This document shows, piece after piece, positions 18,918 through 27,538 of a stretch of DNA of 64,000 nt (within the stretch, counting starts at the first letter, position 1; every line of letters begins with the position of its first letter). The position numbers and the translations under genes are program-made. Source of the DNA: Candidatus Neomarinimicrobiota bacterium. GTDB taxonomy: Bacteria > Fidelibacterota > Marinisomatia > Marinisomatales > TCS55. The notes under the pieces were generated by a model. The model saw nothing but the letters and a program-made list of their open reading frames with translations. It ran no database searches and was not told where the DNA came from. Location of the stretch: the NCBI GenBank assembly GCA_018651745.1, contig JABIDL010000031.1, positions 13,919 through 77,918 of the forward strand, in the 5' to 3' direction.

Positions 18918-18988
18918 TAGATACGTCTACGGTTGGAAATATATCCAATCTGCTCTACTTTCTTTTCTCTTAAAACACCCAATTAACC

Positions 18989-20254
18989 ATGATACCTATT
19001 TCTATTCTACGGGATAACCCCGACGCAGTTAAAAAGAGCCTCGAATCCAAAGGTGCTAAGATTAACTTAGAATTGATTCTTAAATTGGATCAAGATCTTC
19101 GATCTATTATTACAAAACTGGATGGACTTAGAGCAAAAAAAAATAAAGTTTCGGAAACCATAGCAGAATTAAAACGAAATGGTGAAAATCCTGAGGAAGA
19201 CATTCAAGCCATGCAAACGCTTGGAACCAAAATTGATCATCTAGAATCTTCCCTTCAAGAAATAAAAAGCGAACTCAACACTCAACTAATAGACATCCCC
19301 AATTTACCTGATGAAACTGTACCCATAGGAAAAGATCCAAGTCAAAACCGAGTTGTGCGAGAGTGGGGTAAGAAACCGGATCCGGATAAAAAATACCAAA
19401 CCCATCTAGAAATTGGGAAAAATTTAAATATCCTTGATATGGATAGAGGTGCAAAAATTTCAGGATCTGGATTTCCTCTTTATTTGGGCGAAGGTGCACG
19501 ATTAGAAAGAACATTAATCAATTTCATGCTAGACCATCATGAGTCGTCAGGTTATACTGAGGTGTTTCCTCCTTTCTTGACCCAATCATCGGCGCCAATG
19601 ACATGCGGGCAACTTCCCAAATTTGCCGATGATATGTACACAACCGAAGATGGTAACTTATGGCTAATTCCAACAGCCGAAGTCCCTTTGACTAATATTC
19701 ATAAGGATGAAATTTTGGAGGAAGAGAGTCTTCCGAAATATTATAAAGCATACTCTGCTTGTTTTCGCCGTGAAGCCGGTTCGTACGGTAAAGATACCCG
19801 TGGTTTGTTACGGGTACACCAATTTAATAAGGTAGAACTTGTCAAATTTGTGTTACCTGAAACCAGCTATAATGAACTTGAATCCCTCACACTTCAAGCG
19901 GAATCTGTTTTGCAGACTCTCAATCTTCATTATAGAGTGGTTGAATTGTGCACAGGAGATCTCAGTTTTTCTGCAGCAAAATGTTATGATATAGAAATTT
20001 GGGCACCCGGTGAAAATCGGTGGCTAGAGGTTTCATCCTGTAGCAATTTTGAGTCGTTCCAGGCTCGCCGGGGAAATATCCGCTATAGGCGATCCTCTGA
20101 TAATAAGGTAGATTATTTACATACATTGAATGGTTCCGGAGTTGCGACTCCCCGACTCATGGTTGCATTGTTGGAGACCTATCAAACTGAGGATGGTACC
20201 GTGCAACTTCCTGATGCGCTAATTTCGTACATGGGAAAAGAGGTCATTAGCTAA
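18989..20254 (+). CDS. serS: Serine--tRNA ligase
   Basis: Charges tRNA-Ser (and tRNA-Sec where present). The 421-residue protein has the N-terminal helical coiled-coil arm (about residues 30-100, LRSIITKLDGLRAKKNKVS), then the class II core: TAEVPLTNIHKDE, motif 2 CFRREAGSYGKDTRGLLRVHQF and motif 3 with LEVSSCSNFESFQARR and NGSGVATPRLMVALLE. Length and motifs are normal. Start ATG at 18989. The plsC gene begins at the base after the stop. Confidence 0.97.
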   Translation: MIPISILRDNPDAVKKSLESKGAKINLELILKLDQDLRSIITKLDGLRAKKNKVSETIAELKRNGENPEEDIQAMQTLGTKIDHLESSLQEIKSELNTQLIDIPNLPDETVPIGKDPSQNRVVREWGKKPDPDKKYQTHLEIGKNLNILDMDRGAKISGSGFPLYLGEGARLERTLINFMLDHHESSGYTEVFPPFLTQSSAPMTCGQLPKFADDMYTTEDGNLWLIPTAEVPLTNIHKDEILEEESLPKYYKAYSACFRREAGSYGKDTRGLLRVHQFNKVELVKFVLPETSYNELESLTLQAESVLQTLNLHYRVVELCTGDLSFSAAKCYDIEIWAPGENRWLEVSSCSNFESFQARRGNIRYRRSSDNKVDYLHTLNGSGVATPRLMVALLETYQTEDGTVQLPDALISYMGKEVIS

Positions 20255-20968
20255 GTGATCCGCCAAGGTTGGCTTATATTGAATGTCGGTGTATGGACTG
20301 GGCTGTTTGGAAGCGTCGGATTAATTGGTTCCCTATTTGAAAAAAATAAAGGCGGTTTTATGGGGCATGTTGCCAGATGGTGGGGAAAAACGATTATGAT
20401 GGTCTCCCGTATTCATTATTCTACAAGGGGTTTATCCCATATTCAGCTAGATCAAGAATACATTTTTGCAGGCAATCACGAATCGTCCTTAGATATTCCC
20501 TTAGCCTTTGCAGTTATCCCGAAAACATTAGTTCCAGTTTCTAAAATCGAATTAAGAAAAATTCCAATCATGGGTTGGGGAATGACAATGGCGGGTCATA
20601 TTTTTGTGGACAGAAAAAACAGAAAAAAATCTATGGAATCTATCCGGGAAGCACAGGCATCTCTCATAACTTTTCCGAGGTCTGTTCTCATTTTCCCGGA
20701 GGGGACCCGATCGGTTGATGGGGAGTTAAAACAGTTTAAAGGAGGCGGTCTTATGTTGGCAATTGGTACAGGGATTCCCGTGATTCCTATGGCATTTTGT
20801 GGGACGGCTGATGCGAACAAAAAAGGATCCTACAACATTAAACGAAAACCGGTGGAACTTCGATTTGGCCCACCGATTGATCCTGCACAATTTTCATTTG
20901 ATACCCGAAAAGAATTTGCCGTAAAAGTTCGGGAATCAGTCCAATCTCTTATAGAGAACGGAACTTAA
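20255..20968 (+). CDS. plsC: 1-acyl-sn-glycerol-3-phosphate acyltransferase
   Basis: Acylates lysophosphatidate to phosphatidate at the inner membrane. In 237 residues the four LPLAT blocks are present: NHESSLD (the H-x4-D catalytic motif, near residue 73), VDRKNRKKSMESI, FPEGTRS near 148, and IPVIPMAF. An N-terminal hydrophobic segment (about 7-27) anchors it. The start is GTG immediately after the serS stop, with no room for an upstream ATG. It precedes the DUF2851 gene by five bases, suggesting one transcript. Confidence 0.92.
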   Translation: MIRQGWLILNVGVWTGLFGSVGLIGSLFEKNKGGFMGHVARWWGKTIMMVSRIHYSTRGLSHIQLDQEYIFAGNHESSLDIPLAFAVIPKTLVPVSKIELRKIPIMGWGMTMAGHIFVDRKNRKKSMESIREAQASLITFPRSVLIFPEGTRSVDGELKQFKGGGLMLAIGTGIPVIPMAFCGTADANKKGSYNIKRKPVELRFGPPIDPAQFSFDTRKEFAVKVRESVQSLIENGT

Positions 20969-20973
20969 ATTAG

Positions 20974-22071
20974 ATGATGTATTATCCTGTAGAATTACAA
21001 AGGTCATTGTGCATTTCTGACTCCGGATTCCAAAGCGAACGATCTTTGGAACAGGCATGGTTTGCTCTATTGCCGGGCACGACAATAATTACATCAACAG
21101 GGGATCATTTGACCCTCATTAATCATGGAATATTAAATCGAAATGAAGGTCCGGATGTTTTAAATGCAAGGTTGCTTATTCATGGAAGTATTCAACAAGG
21201 GAATGTCGAATTCCATTTAAAAGCGGAAGATTGGTTTTACCATGGGCACCAGCACAATCCGAAATACGATCACATCCTTCTTCATGTATTAGGGAATCAA
21301 TCAAACGGAATTGCATTGCTTCCGGGTTGTGTTGCAATCTTAGAAGTCCCTCAATCCAAAAAACCAGATTGCACCTTAAGAAATGCAGTAGGCGATCCGG
21401 GAAAAGTACTATCAAATTTTGCACAAATTCGATGGTCCGAACTTGTTCAATCCTTTTGCAAAAACCGCAATAACAGCAATGATTGGCGTCGGTTATTGTT
21501 GGTTTCGAGCTTCAAAATGCTTGGGAAAGGTGGTAATGAAGATTCATTTGTCTGCCTTGCCAACCGCATTGATTTCGAAATATTCGAACGATTTAAACAA
21601 TCATATTTTAAAATGCCTTGGAAAGTCCTTGGAATGCGTCCTTCGCATCGCCCGAAAAAACGGGTGGAATTAGCCGAAGCATTGGTTCATTTTATTTCCA
21701 AATGGTCTGATGAATATTGGTCTGACCCAAAGCAATATTTTAGGACCATGAAAACGGCTCTTTCGGATGTTTCTGGTAGTGGAATCCGAGCAGAACTGAT
21801 GGCAAATGTTTTTTTCCCCGCGATGGCGGCAGAGGCGATTTATGAAGGGAAATTTGTAGGTCTATCCTATTGGAAATCCGAATGGATGGTATTAACACTT
21901 CCCTATTCTTATGGAAAATATTCCAAACGATTTTCTCATGTGTTGTCTTCAAAACAGCTCAAATCTATTAAGGTGTTACAGGGTTTGAAAAAGATGGATG
22001 AGGAATTTTGCCATCCGCGTCATTGTATTGTGTGTCCATTGAAAAAGCATGACTGTTTGGACGCGAGCTGA
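20974..22071 (+). CDS. DUF2851 family protein
   Basis: A 365-residue protein of a family with no known function that is mainly reported from Bacteroidota and related phyla. The N-terminal half holds its signature: GILNRNEGPDVLNARLLI, GNVEFHLKAEDWFYHGH and YDHILLHVLG. The C-terminus carries a Cys/His cluster (CHPRHCIVCPLKKHDC), a likely metal site. It is predicted cytoplasmic, with no signal or membrane segments. It overlaps the rfaE2 start by 23 bases. I would not infer a function from its neighbours. Confidence 0.85.
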   Translation: MMYYPVELQRSLCISDSGFQSERSLEQAWFALLPGTTIITSTGDHLTLINHGILNRNEGPDVLNARLLIHGSIQQGNVEFHLKAEDWFYHGHQHNPKYDHILLHVLGNQSNGIALLPGCVAILEVPQSKKPDCTLRNAVGDPGKVLSNFAQIRWSELVQSFCKNRNNSNDWRRLLLVSSFKMLGKGGNEDSFVCLANRIDFEIFERFKQSYFKMPWKVLGMRPSHRPKKRVELAEALVHFISKWSDEYWSDPKQYFRTMKTALSDVSGSGIRAELMANVFFPAMAAEAIYEGKFVGLSYWKSEWMVLTLPYSYGKYSKRFSHVLSSKQLKSIKVLQGLKKMDEEFCHPRHCIVCPLKKHDCLDAS

Positions 22072-22522
22072 GGCAAGTTCCCAAGTTCGAGACTGGCAGG
22101 AAAGTGGTCTGAAAGTGGTGTTTACAAACGGATGTTTTGATATCCTTCATCAAGGACATTTAACACTTCTAAATCAAGCTTCCAAAGAAGGCGACCGTCT
22201 TATCGTTGGGTTAAACAGTGATGCTTCGGTACGTCGATTAAAGGGACCGAATCGTCCAATCAATTCGGATCAGAAACGTTCAGCATCCTTGGATGCATTG
22301 GATAGTGTGAATGGAGTGGTGATATTCGAAAAAGATACACCTCTGGGTTTGATTCGGGAACTGAAGCCGGATGTTCTCGTTAAGGGAGGTGATTATACTG
22401 AAGAATCAATTGTAGGAGCACAGGATGTTAAAAAGAATGGTGGGAAGATTTTGATTATTCCGCTAGTGGAAGGATTCAGTACCACAAAAATAATAGAAGA
22501 CACTTTAGATGAAAAGGCTTGA
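22049..22522 (+). CDS. rfaE2: D-glycero-beta-D-manno-heptose 1-phosphate adenylyltransferase
   Basis: A 157-residue stand-alone version of the C-terminal domain of HldE/RfaE; it makes ADP-heptose for lipopolysaccharide core. The nucleotidyltransferase motif TNGCFDILHQGH lies near residues 26-37. RPINSDQKRS, LVKGGDYTEESIVGA and VEGFSTTKII follow the RfaE2 pattern. No kinase (RfaE1) domain is fused, and none is adjacent. Start ATG lies 23 bases inside the DUF2851 gene. Presence implies a Gram-negative outer membrane or another heptose-containing glycan. Confidence 0.92.
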   Translation: MTVWTRAEASSQVRDWQESGLKVVFTNGCFDILHQGHLTLLNQASKEGDRLIVGLNSDASVRRLKGPNRPINSDQKRSASLDALDSVNGVVIFEKDTPLGLIRELKPDVLVKGGDYTEESIVGAQDVKKNGGKILIIPLVEGFSTTKIIEDTLDEKA

Positions 22523-22575
22523 CACCCCATGAGGTTCCGTATAACTTCGCCACCCGAAAAGCCTGTAAGTTATTG

Positions 22576-24207
22576 ATGTTACGAATTATATCGATTATCA
22601 TTGTGTTTTGTCCCATCTTAGATTGGACGCCGGCACAAGATGTTAAAGGATCCGTTGGTTCCAACGGGGTAGGTGCAACTATTTTAACCGCTGTCGCCCA
22701 AAAAGCCACTCCCGTAAATGGAATCAATGAAACGGGCAATCGGCTTCCACTTCTTCTCAGAGATGTAAAAGTATTGCTTGCTGAAGCGATGATTGCGGAC
22801 GTTAATAAGGATACATTAGAGGTTTTGTATTCGTTGGATCGTATTTTTGAATTACTTGCAGAAGCAGATCAATTTGGGGAAATGAGACCTCAAGACCGTG
22901 AGGAATTCGATCGCTATGAACAATCGCTGATGGATTTATATACGCATAGATTTGAAACGCTTGAAGTAACAGATGCATCCATTACGGCAGAAAAGCTGAG
23001 AAACAATATTACCGAATTTGTGGAACCACTTGAAGTTGAAATGGGTTCTAGTCAATTCACAGTTATTGATGACCGTGATGGACATATTCCTCTTGTACGA
23101 AATAAACAAGTTGACCAATTCATTGAGTTTTTCCAGACAAAAGGGAAAAAACAATTTCAGATTTGGCTGAACCGATATATTGAATATGGTGAATTGATTG
23201 GCGAAATTCTTCGGGAAGAAGACATGCCGCAAGAACTCATTTTCCTTGCGATGATTGAGTCTGGACTCAATCCTCGTGCTTATTCGAAAGCAAATGCCGC
23301 TGGCATTTGGCAATTTATTTATTCCACCGGGAAAAGTTTTGGACTGAAAAGAACTTGGTATGTTGATGAAAGAAGAGATCCGATAAAATCCACGCACGCC
23401 GCTGCAGATTTCTTAAAAGGACTGTATCAAGAATTTGATCATTGGTATCTCGCCATGGCAGCGTACAACTGTGGAGAGGGTCGCGTTCGCCGTGCCATTC
23501 GTTTGCATCAGACATCTGATTTTTGGCAATTACATTCTCTTCCGCGGGAAACACGAAATTATCTCCCTTATTATTTAGCTGCTGCCATCATTGGAAGGGC
23601 GCCGGATCAATATGGTTTTTCATCGAATGCATCTTCGATTAAGCCATTTGAATTTGATCTGGTGAAAATAAATCAAAGTGCAGACCTGACAGTTATTGCT
23701 CGCTCTGCCGGAATAAACTTAAAGACATTAAAATTATTTAATCCGGAGCTTAGGCAGTCTGCAACACCATCTGAAGGCTCCTATTCGCTTCGGATTCCAA
23801 AAGGTAGAAAGGAAACATTTTTTGCCAATTTTACTGCGTTACCGAATGATCAAAAATTTGCGCAGCAAAATTTGATTCACAAAGTAAAACGCGGGGAAAG
23901 TTTATGGACGATTTCCTCTCGGTACAAAGTATCCATCCATGATCTTGCCGCCGTTAACAAAATTAGAAACAGGCATAAAATTCAAATTGGTCAAAAATTA
24001 ACAGTACCTATTAAAGGCGGAGTAGGAGTGGATGGTGGTCCACCCGGGCATTACAAAGTAGTGTACAAGGTGAAACGCGGAGATACTTTGGGTCAAATAG
24101 CAGAAGATTATGGCACTCGAACTAACCACATTCGCCGTTGGAATAATATCAATTATGGTGATTACATTCACCCAAAACAAAAACTTGTATTATGGATCAA
24201 AGGATAA
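22576..24207 (+). CDS. mltD: Membrane-bound or secreted lytic transglycosylase with two LysM domains (MltD-like)
   Basis: Cleaves peptidoglycan glycan strands, forming 1,6-anhydro ends. I choose the ATG at 22576 because it begins a clean signal sequence (MLRIISIIIVFCPILDW, ending near PAQ); the frame could also open at a TTG at 22519. The SLT domain spans about residues 190-340, with catalytic Glu228 in AMIESGLNP and SKANAAGIWQF and AYNCGEGRV nearby. Two LysM peptidoglycan-binding domains are at about 435-479 (VKRGESLWTISSRYKVS) and 496-541 (VKRGDTLGQIAEDYGT). The Cys in the signal region is not in a clear lipobox. HU follows. Confidence 0.9.
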   Translation: MLRIISIIIVFCPILDWTPAQDVKGSVGSNGVGATILTAVAQKATPVNGINETGNRLPLLLRDVKVLLAEAMIADVNKDTLEVLYSLDRIFELLAEADQFGEMRPQDREEFDRYEQSLMDLYTHRFETLEVTDASITAEKLRNNITEFVEPLEVEMGSSQFTVIDDRDGHIPLVRNKQVDQFIEFFQTKGKKQFQIWLNRYIEYGELIGEILREEDMPQELIFLAMIESGLNPRAYSKANAAGIWQFIYSTGKSFGLKRTWYVDERRDPIKSTHAAADFLKGLYQEFDHWYLAMAAYNCGEGRVRRAIRLHQTSDFWQLHSLPRETRNYLPYYLAAAIIGRAPDQYGFSSNASSIKPFEFDLVKINQSADLTVIARSAGINLKTLKLFNPELRQSATPSEGSYSLRIPKGRKETFFANFTALPNDQKFAQQNLIHKVKRGESLWTISSRYKVSIHDLAAVNKIRNRHKIQIGQKLTVPIKGGVGVDGGPPGHYKVVYKVKRGDTLGQIAEDYGTRTNHIRRWNNINYGDYIHPKQKLVLWIKG

Positions 24208-24237
24208 TTGGATAACCATTTAATTGGAGCAAAAACT

Positions 24238-24525
24238 ATGACAAAACAAAATATTGTTGACGCAGTTTCGGAAGCAACCGGTTTATCAAAAGTTGAAACT
24301 GAAGCTGTTATGAACGGTGTAATGGCAACAATCATAGAATCTTTATCTCAGAACCAACGTGTTGAGTTAAGGGGATTTGGAACATTTGGTGTGAAACATA
24401 GAATGCCCAAAAAAGCAAGGAATCCCGGCACGGGAGAAGCAATTTATCTCCCCGAAAGACATGTGCCAACTTTTAAGCCGTCCAAACGGATGCGCACCGT
24501 TGTTAACCAATCATTAACCCAATAA
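24238..24525 (+). CDS. HU/IHF family DNA-binding protein
   Basis: A 95-residue nucleoid protein that bends DNA as a dimer. The start is the ATG at 24238, preceded by GGAG eight bases upstream; an in-frame TTG at 24208 would add ten non-conserved residues. The N-terminus (MTKQNIVDAVSEATGLSK) matches HU/IHF helix 1. VELRGFGTFGVK begins the beta-arm region and RNPGTGEAIYLPERHVPTFKPS ends it, with the arm-tip RNPxTG motif intact. Whether it acts as HU or IHF cannot be told. Confidence 0.93.
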   Translation: MTKQNIVDAVSEATGLSKVETEAVMNGVMATIIESLSQNQRVELRGFGTFGVKHRMPKKARNPGTGEAIYLPERHVPTFKPSKRMRTVVNQSLTQ

Positions 24526-24537
24526 AAGGACCCCTAT

Positions 24538-24633
24538 ATGCCCTGTGGTAAAAAGCGGAAAAAGCGGAAAATGAATACGCATAAGCGAAAAAAACGCCTG
24601 CGTTCTAACCGCCATAAGAAAAAGAAAATATAG
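24538..24633 (+). CDS. Small basic AURKAIP1/COX24-domain (mS38/bTHX-like) protein
   Basis: A 31-codon gene missed by length cut-offs. The product starts MPCGKKRKKRKMNTHKRKK and continues RLRSNRHKKKKI, so over half the residues are Lys or Arg. This matches the tiny AURKAIP1/COX24-domain proteins annotated in Bacteroidota and relatives (usual form MPSGKKRKRHK...THKRKKRLRKNRHKKK), related to a mitochondrial ribosomal protein and thought to be ribosomal. AAAGGA ends seven bases before the ATG, a good Shine-Dalgarno. It lies between HU and xseA on the same strand. Match is from memory of the family, not a search. Confidence 0.8.
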   Translation: MPCGKKRKKRKMNTHKRKKRLRSNRHKKKKI

Positions 24634-24643
24634 CCTATTATAA

Positions 24644-25909
24644 ATGCAGGGCGAGGCGACTTATGATTATGGGCTGCCTCCTGGGCGCGTTTCATCTATG
24701 GAACCATCCACTGACACCACCCTAAGTGTTTCCGGACTAACGTCCCTTATAAAAGAGACGCTGGATGGCGCATTCCCGGCGCTTTGGGTCTCAGGAGAAT
24801 TATCCAACTTGAGCCAACCAAGCTCCGGACATCTATATTTTACGCTCAAGGATGAATCTGCTGAAATTCGATGTGCGATGTTTAAGGGAATGAATCAATT
24901 CCTTCGATTTAAACCGGAAAATGGAATGCAGATTCTTTTGAATGGAAAACTAACGGTTTATGAGAACCGTGGTACGTATCAACTTATTGCTAAACGGATG
25001 GAACCCGCCGGCTTGGGCACATTATATCTTGCGTTTGAAGCTCTCAAAAAATCGCTCACAGAAAAAGGGTGGTTTGATATAGATCTGAAAATTCCGATTC
25101 CTGTTTATTCGGAAACAATCGGAATTGTTACCTCTAAAACGGGGGCTGCCCTCCAAGATATGCTAAAAATTTTATTGCGAAGAGCTCCCTACCTGAATAT
25201 CATTGTCAAACATGCACGTGTTCAGGGAATTGGTGCAGCAGAAAGTATCGCAGAAGGAATTCGGGCATTGGATGCATCAAATCTAACGGATGTTTTAATC
25301 GTCGGACGGGGAGGGGGTTCTTTGGAAGATTTATGGGCTTTTAATGAAGAATCCGTTGCCAAAGCAGTTTATGAGTGTACAACCCCAATCATTTCGGCAG
25401 TGGGCCACGAAACGGATGCAACTATTTGCGATATGGTCGCCGACCTTCGAGCTCCGACGCCATCTACAGCGGCAGAAGTTGTTGCCAGATCATCAGACGA
25501 AATTTTTCAAAAATTGGGAATGATTTCAGCTGATATGAATCGATCTATTGGAAATCGTCTCCGGATATGCTGGCAAGATTTGGATAGGGTTAATAATCGT
25601 CAATCTATTGTAGATCCCAAAGTTCAACTTTCACAAAAAATTCAATGGGTAGATTCGATTACGCATCAACTATCCAGACTGTCTCAAGAATGGTTCACTT
25701 TATCTATGTCCAAGCTCAATGGCAGGATGCAAGAATTGCATGCCCTAAATCCAGAAGGTATCCTCGAACGAGGGTATGCCATTGCAATGACAGTTCCCGG
25801 AAATAAAATTTTAAAACACCCAAATGAATTAAAAGATAACGAACGGTTTGAAGTCCGGCTGGCAGGTGGCAGAATGGCTGCACAGAAAACAGGAAAAAAG
25901 ACTTCATAA
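24644..25909 (+). CDS. xseA: Exodeoxyribonuclease VII large subunit
   Basis: Catalytic subunit of ExoVII, which degrades single-stranded DNA. An N-terminal OB fold (LWVSGELSNLSQPSSGHLYFTLKD) is followed by the catalytic region with SKTGAALQDML, VLIVGRGGGSLEDLWAFN and SAVGHETDATICDMVADLRAPTPS (quoted in parts), then a helical C-terminal region. The 421-residue length is normal. The start is uncertain: ATG at 24644 has no clear Shine-Dalgarno, and the Met at 24698 begins closer to the conserved domain. xseB follows after 26 bases. Confidence 0.94.
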   Translation: MQGEATYDYGLPPGRVSSMEPSTDTTLSVSGLTSLIKETLDGAFPALWVSGELSNLSQPSSGHLYFTLKDESAEIRCAMFKGMNQFLRFKPENGMQILLNGKLTVYENRGTYQLIAKRMEPAGLGTLYLAFEALKKSLTEKGWFDIDLKIPIPVYSETIGIVTSKTGAALQDMLKILLRRAPYLNIIVKHARVQGIGAAESIAEGIRALDASNLTDVLIVGRGGGSLEDLWAFNEESVAKAVYECTTPIISAVGHETDATICDMVADLRAPTPSTAAEVVARSSDEIFQKLGMISADMNRSIGNRLRICWQDLDRVNNRQSIVDPKVQLSQKIQWVDSITHQLSRLSQEWFTLSMSKLNGRMQELHALNPEGILERGYAIAMTVPGNKILKHPNELKDNERFEVRLAGGRMAAQKTGKKTS

Positions 25910-25935
25910 CTTTTTGAAGATGTGTAACTTCTACT

Positions 25936-26166
25936 ATGGTTAAACAAAATAAAAAAATTTCCTTTGAAGAATCTTTTACGCGTTTAGATGAAATTGTATC
26001 GGCACTTGAACAGGGAAGCGAATCGTTGGAGGATAGCCTTCATTTATTTGAGGAAGGTTTGAAATTAGCAGAATCCCTGAAGGGAAAACTCAAAGATGCG
26101 GAACATAGAATTCAAGAACTTGTATCGTCCTCGGATGAAGAACCAACATTGGATAAATTGAATTGA
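25936..26166 (+). CDS. xseB: Exodeoxyribonuclease VII small subunit
   Basis: A 76-residue helical protein that multimerises on XseA. It has the usual SFEESFTRLDEIVSALEQG segment at the N-terminus, then LEDSLHLFEEGLKLAESL and an acidic tail. Length and pattern fit XseB well. The ATG is 26 bases after xseA, and its TGA overlaps the TTG start of nadK, so the three are likely one transcript. Confidence 0.93.
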   Translation: MVKQNKKISFEESFTRLDEIVSALEQGSESLEDSLHLFEEGLKLAESLKGKLKDAEHRIQELVSSSDEEPTLDKLN

Positions 26167-27053
26167 TAAAACCAAAAACATTCGGAATCTGGGCGAATAC
26201 AGATAAGGCCGCTGTTTGGAAGATGCTTCCCGAAATTTTGAATTGGGGAAAAAGCGCCGGTTTGGAAACGTGGCTAACAACCCGAATCCAAAAAAATAAA
26301 CCGAAATCTGTGTCGTTTGAATGTCCTATTATAGAAACTGCTGAAGATTTTAAAAAGCTGGACTTCATTCTTTCACTTGGGGGTGACGGTACCATGCTAT
26401 CATTGGCTCGCGCTGTTTTTGACCGTGGAACGCCCATTCTTGGAATCCATCTTGGTGAACTTGGATTTTTAGCGGAAGTGATTGATAAGGATATGTTTCA
26501 GCGTCTGGATTTGGTTGCGCAAGGAAAATACCGCATAACCGAGCGGAATGTACTTCAGTGTTCTGTTTCGAATGGCTCTCGATCCCGGACTTTGTTTGCG
26601 CTTAACGATTTTGTAATCAACAATGGGCCGTCAGTCCGAATGCTAAATGCCCAACTTGAAGCAGGCGGATTATTTGTGGCCAACTACAAAGCAGATGGAC
26701 TAATTATTGCTACGCCAACGGGTTCTACAGCGTACTCGCTTGCTGCCGGCGGACCGGTGGTTGTGCCCGGCTTAGACTCGATGGTTGTGTCCCCCATTTG
26801 TCCGCATTCTCTCACTTTTCGTCCGATAGTTTTTCCTGCCGGTGAAACGTTATCTATTTCATTCCCGGGCGAAACAACAGATTCCACAATTGACCTTGCT
26901 GTTGATGGTCAGATTACCGAATCCCTCGGAAAAGATTCTGCAGTATCAATAAAAGCTGCAGATTATAAAATAAAATTGATTGAATTCGACGATTCCAACT
27001 ATTTCCACACACTCAGAACGAAAATGGGTTGGGGAAAACGGGGTGAAGGGTAG
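26163..27053 (+). CDS. nadK: NAD kinase
   Basis: Phosphorylates NAD to NADP. The 296-residue protein has the GGDGT motif (LSLGGDGTMLSLAR, near residue 77), LGELGFLAEV, LNDFVINNG (with the usual NE replaced by ND), and the TPTGSTAYSLAAGGPVV motif. HSLTFRPIVFP lies further on. Start is TTG, overlapping the xseB stop as TTGA; no in-frame ATG occurs before the conserved core begins. It ends the + strand run, convergent with the CoA-binding gene. Confidence 0.94.
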   Translation: MIKPKTFGIWANTDKAAVWKMLPEILNWGKSAGLETWLTTRIQKNKPKSVSFECPIIETAEDFKKLDFILSLGGDGTMLSLARAVFDRGTPILGIHLGELGFLAEVIDKDMFQRLDLVAQGKYRITERNVLQCSVSNGSRSRTLFALNDFVINNGPSVRMLNAQLEAGGLFVANYKADGLIIATPTGSTAYSLAAGGPVVVPGLDSMVVSPICPHSLTFRPIVFPAGETLSISFPGETTDSTIDLAVDGQITESLGKDSAVSIKAADYKIKLIEFDDSNYFHTLRTKMGWGKRGEG

Positions 27054-27118
27054 AAACCCTTTCACACTTATAGTTTTAATTTATATAGTTTCTTTCAAGA
27101 ATCCATTCCGCTAATTTT

Positions 27119-27520
27119 TCATAATCTCATATCTCGATGCCTTCTCAACATGCAGTCATTCATGACCACCATCAAACCGGCATCTTCTGCGATCTTTCCG
27201 GCATCTTCATTGATGACTCCATCCTGAAGCCATAGCGCTTTGGCACCCATCTCAATTGCTGCTTCTGCAATCGGCAATACGTGTTCCGGCCGGCGGAAAA
27301 CGTTTACAATATCCACCGGATATGGAATATCTTTAAGAGAAGAAAAACAGGGAATGCCGGCAATTTCACTTTGACCGGGGTTGACAGGAATGATCCGAAA
27401 ACCATTTTCCTGTAAATACAATGCGACATAATGGCTGGGCCGTTCCGGATTTGGACTCATTCCCACGACTGCGATGGTTTTCAAATCGTAAATTTGTTTG
27501 ATCGTTTGAGTTTCGTTCAT
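27119..27520 (-). CDS. CoA-binding domain protein (YccU-like)
   Basis: A 133-residue single Rossmann-like CoA-binding domain. It shows IAVVGMSPNPERPSHYVA near the N-terminus, then IIPVNPG, VDIVNVFRRPEHV and ALWLQDGVIN, a pattern shared with the N-terminal domain of succinyl-CoA synthetase alpha-type proteins. Members of this small family bind CoA, but their physiological role is not settled. It lies 18 bases downstream of the proline dehydrogenase gene on the same strand, so the two probably share a transcript. Confidence 0.88.
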   Translation of the reverse strand: MNETQTIKQIYDLKTIAVVGMSPNPERPSHYVALYLQENGFRIIPVNPGQSEIAGIPCFSSLKDIPYPVDIVNVFRRPEHVLPIAEAAIEMGAKALWLQDGVINEDAGKIAEDAGLMVVMNDCMLRRHRDMRL

Positions 27521-27538
27521 GCTTGAATTTATGGCATA

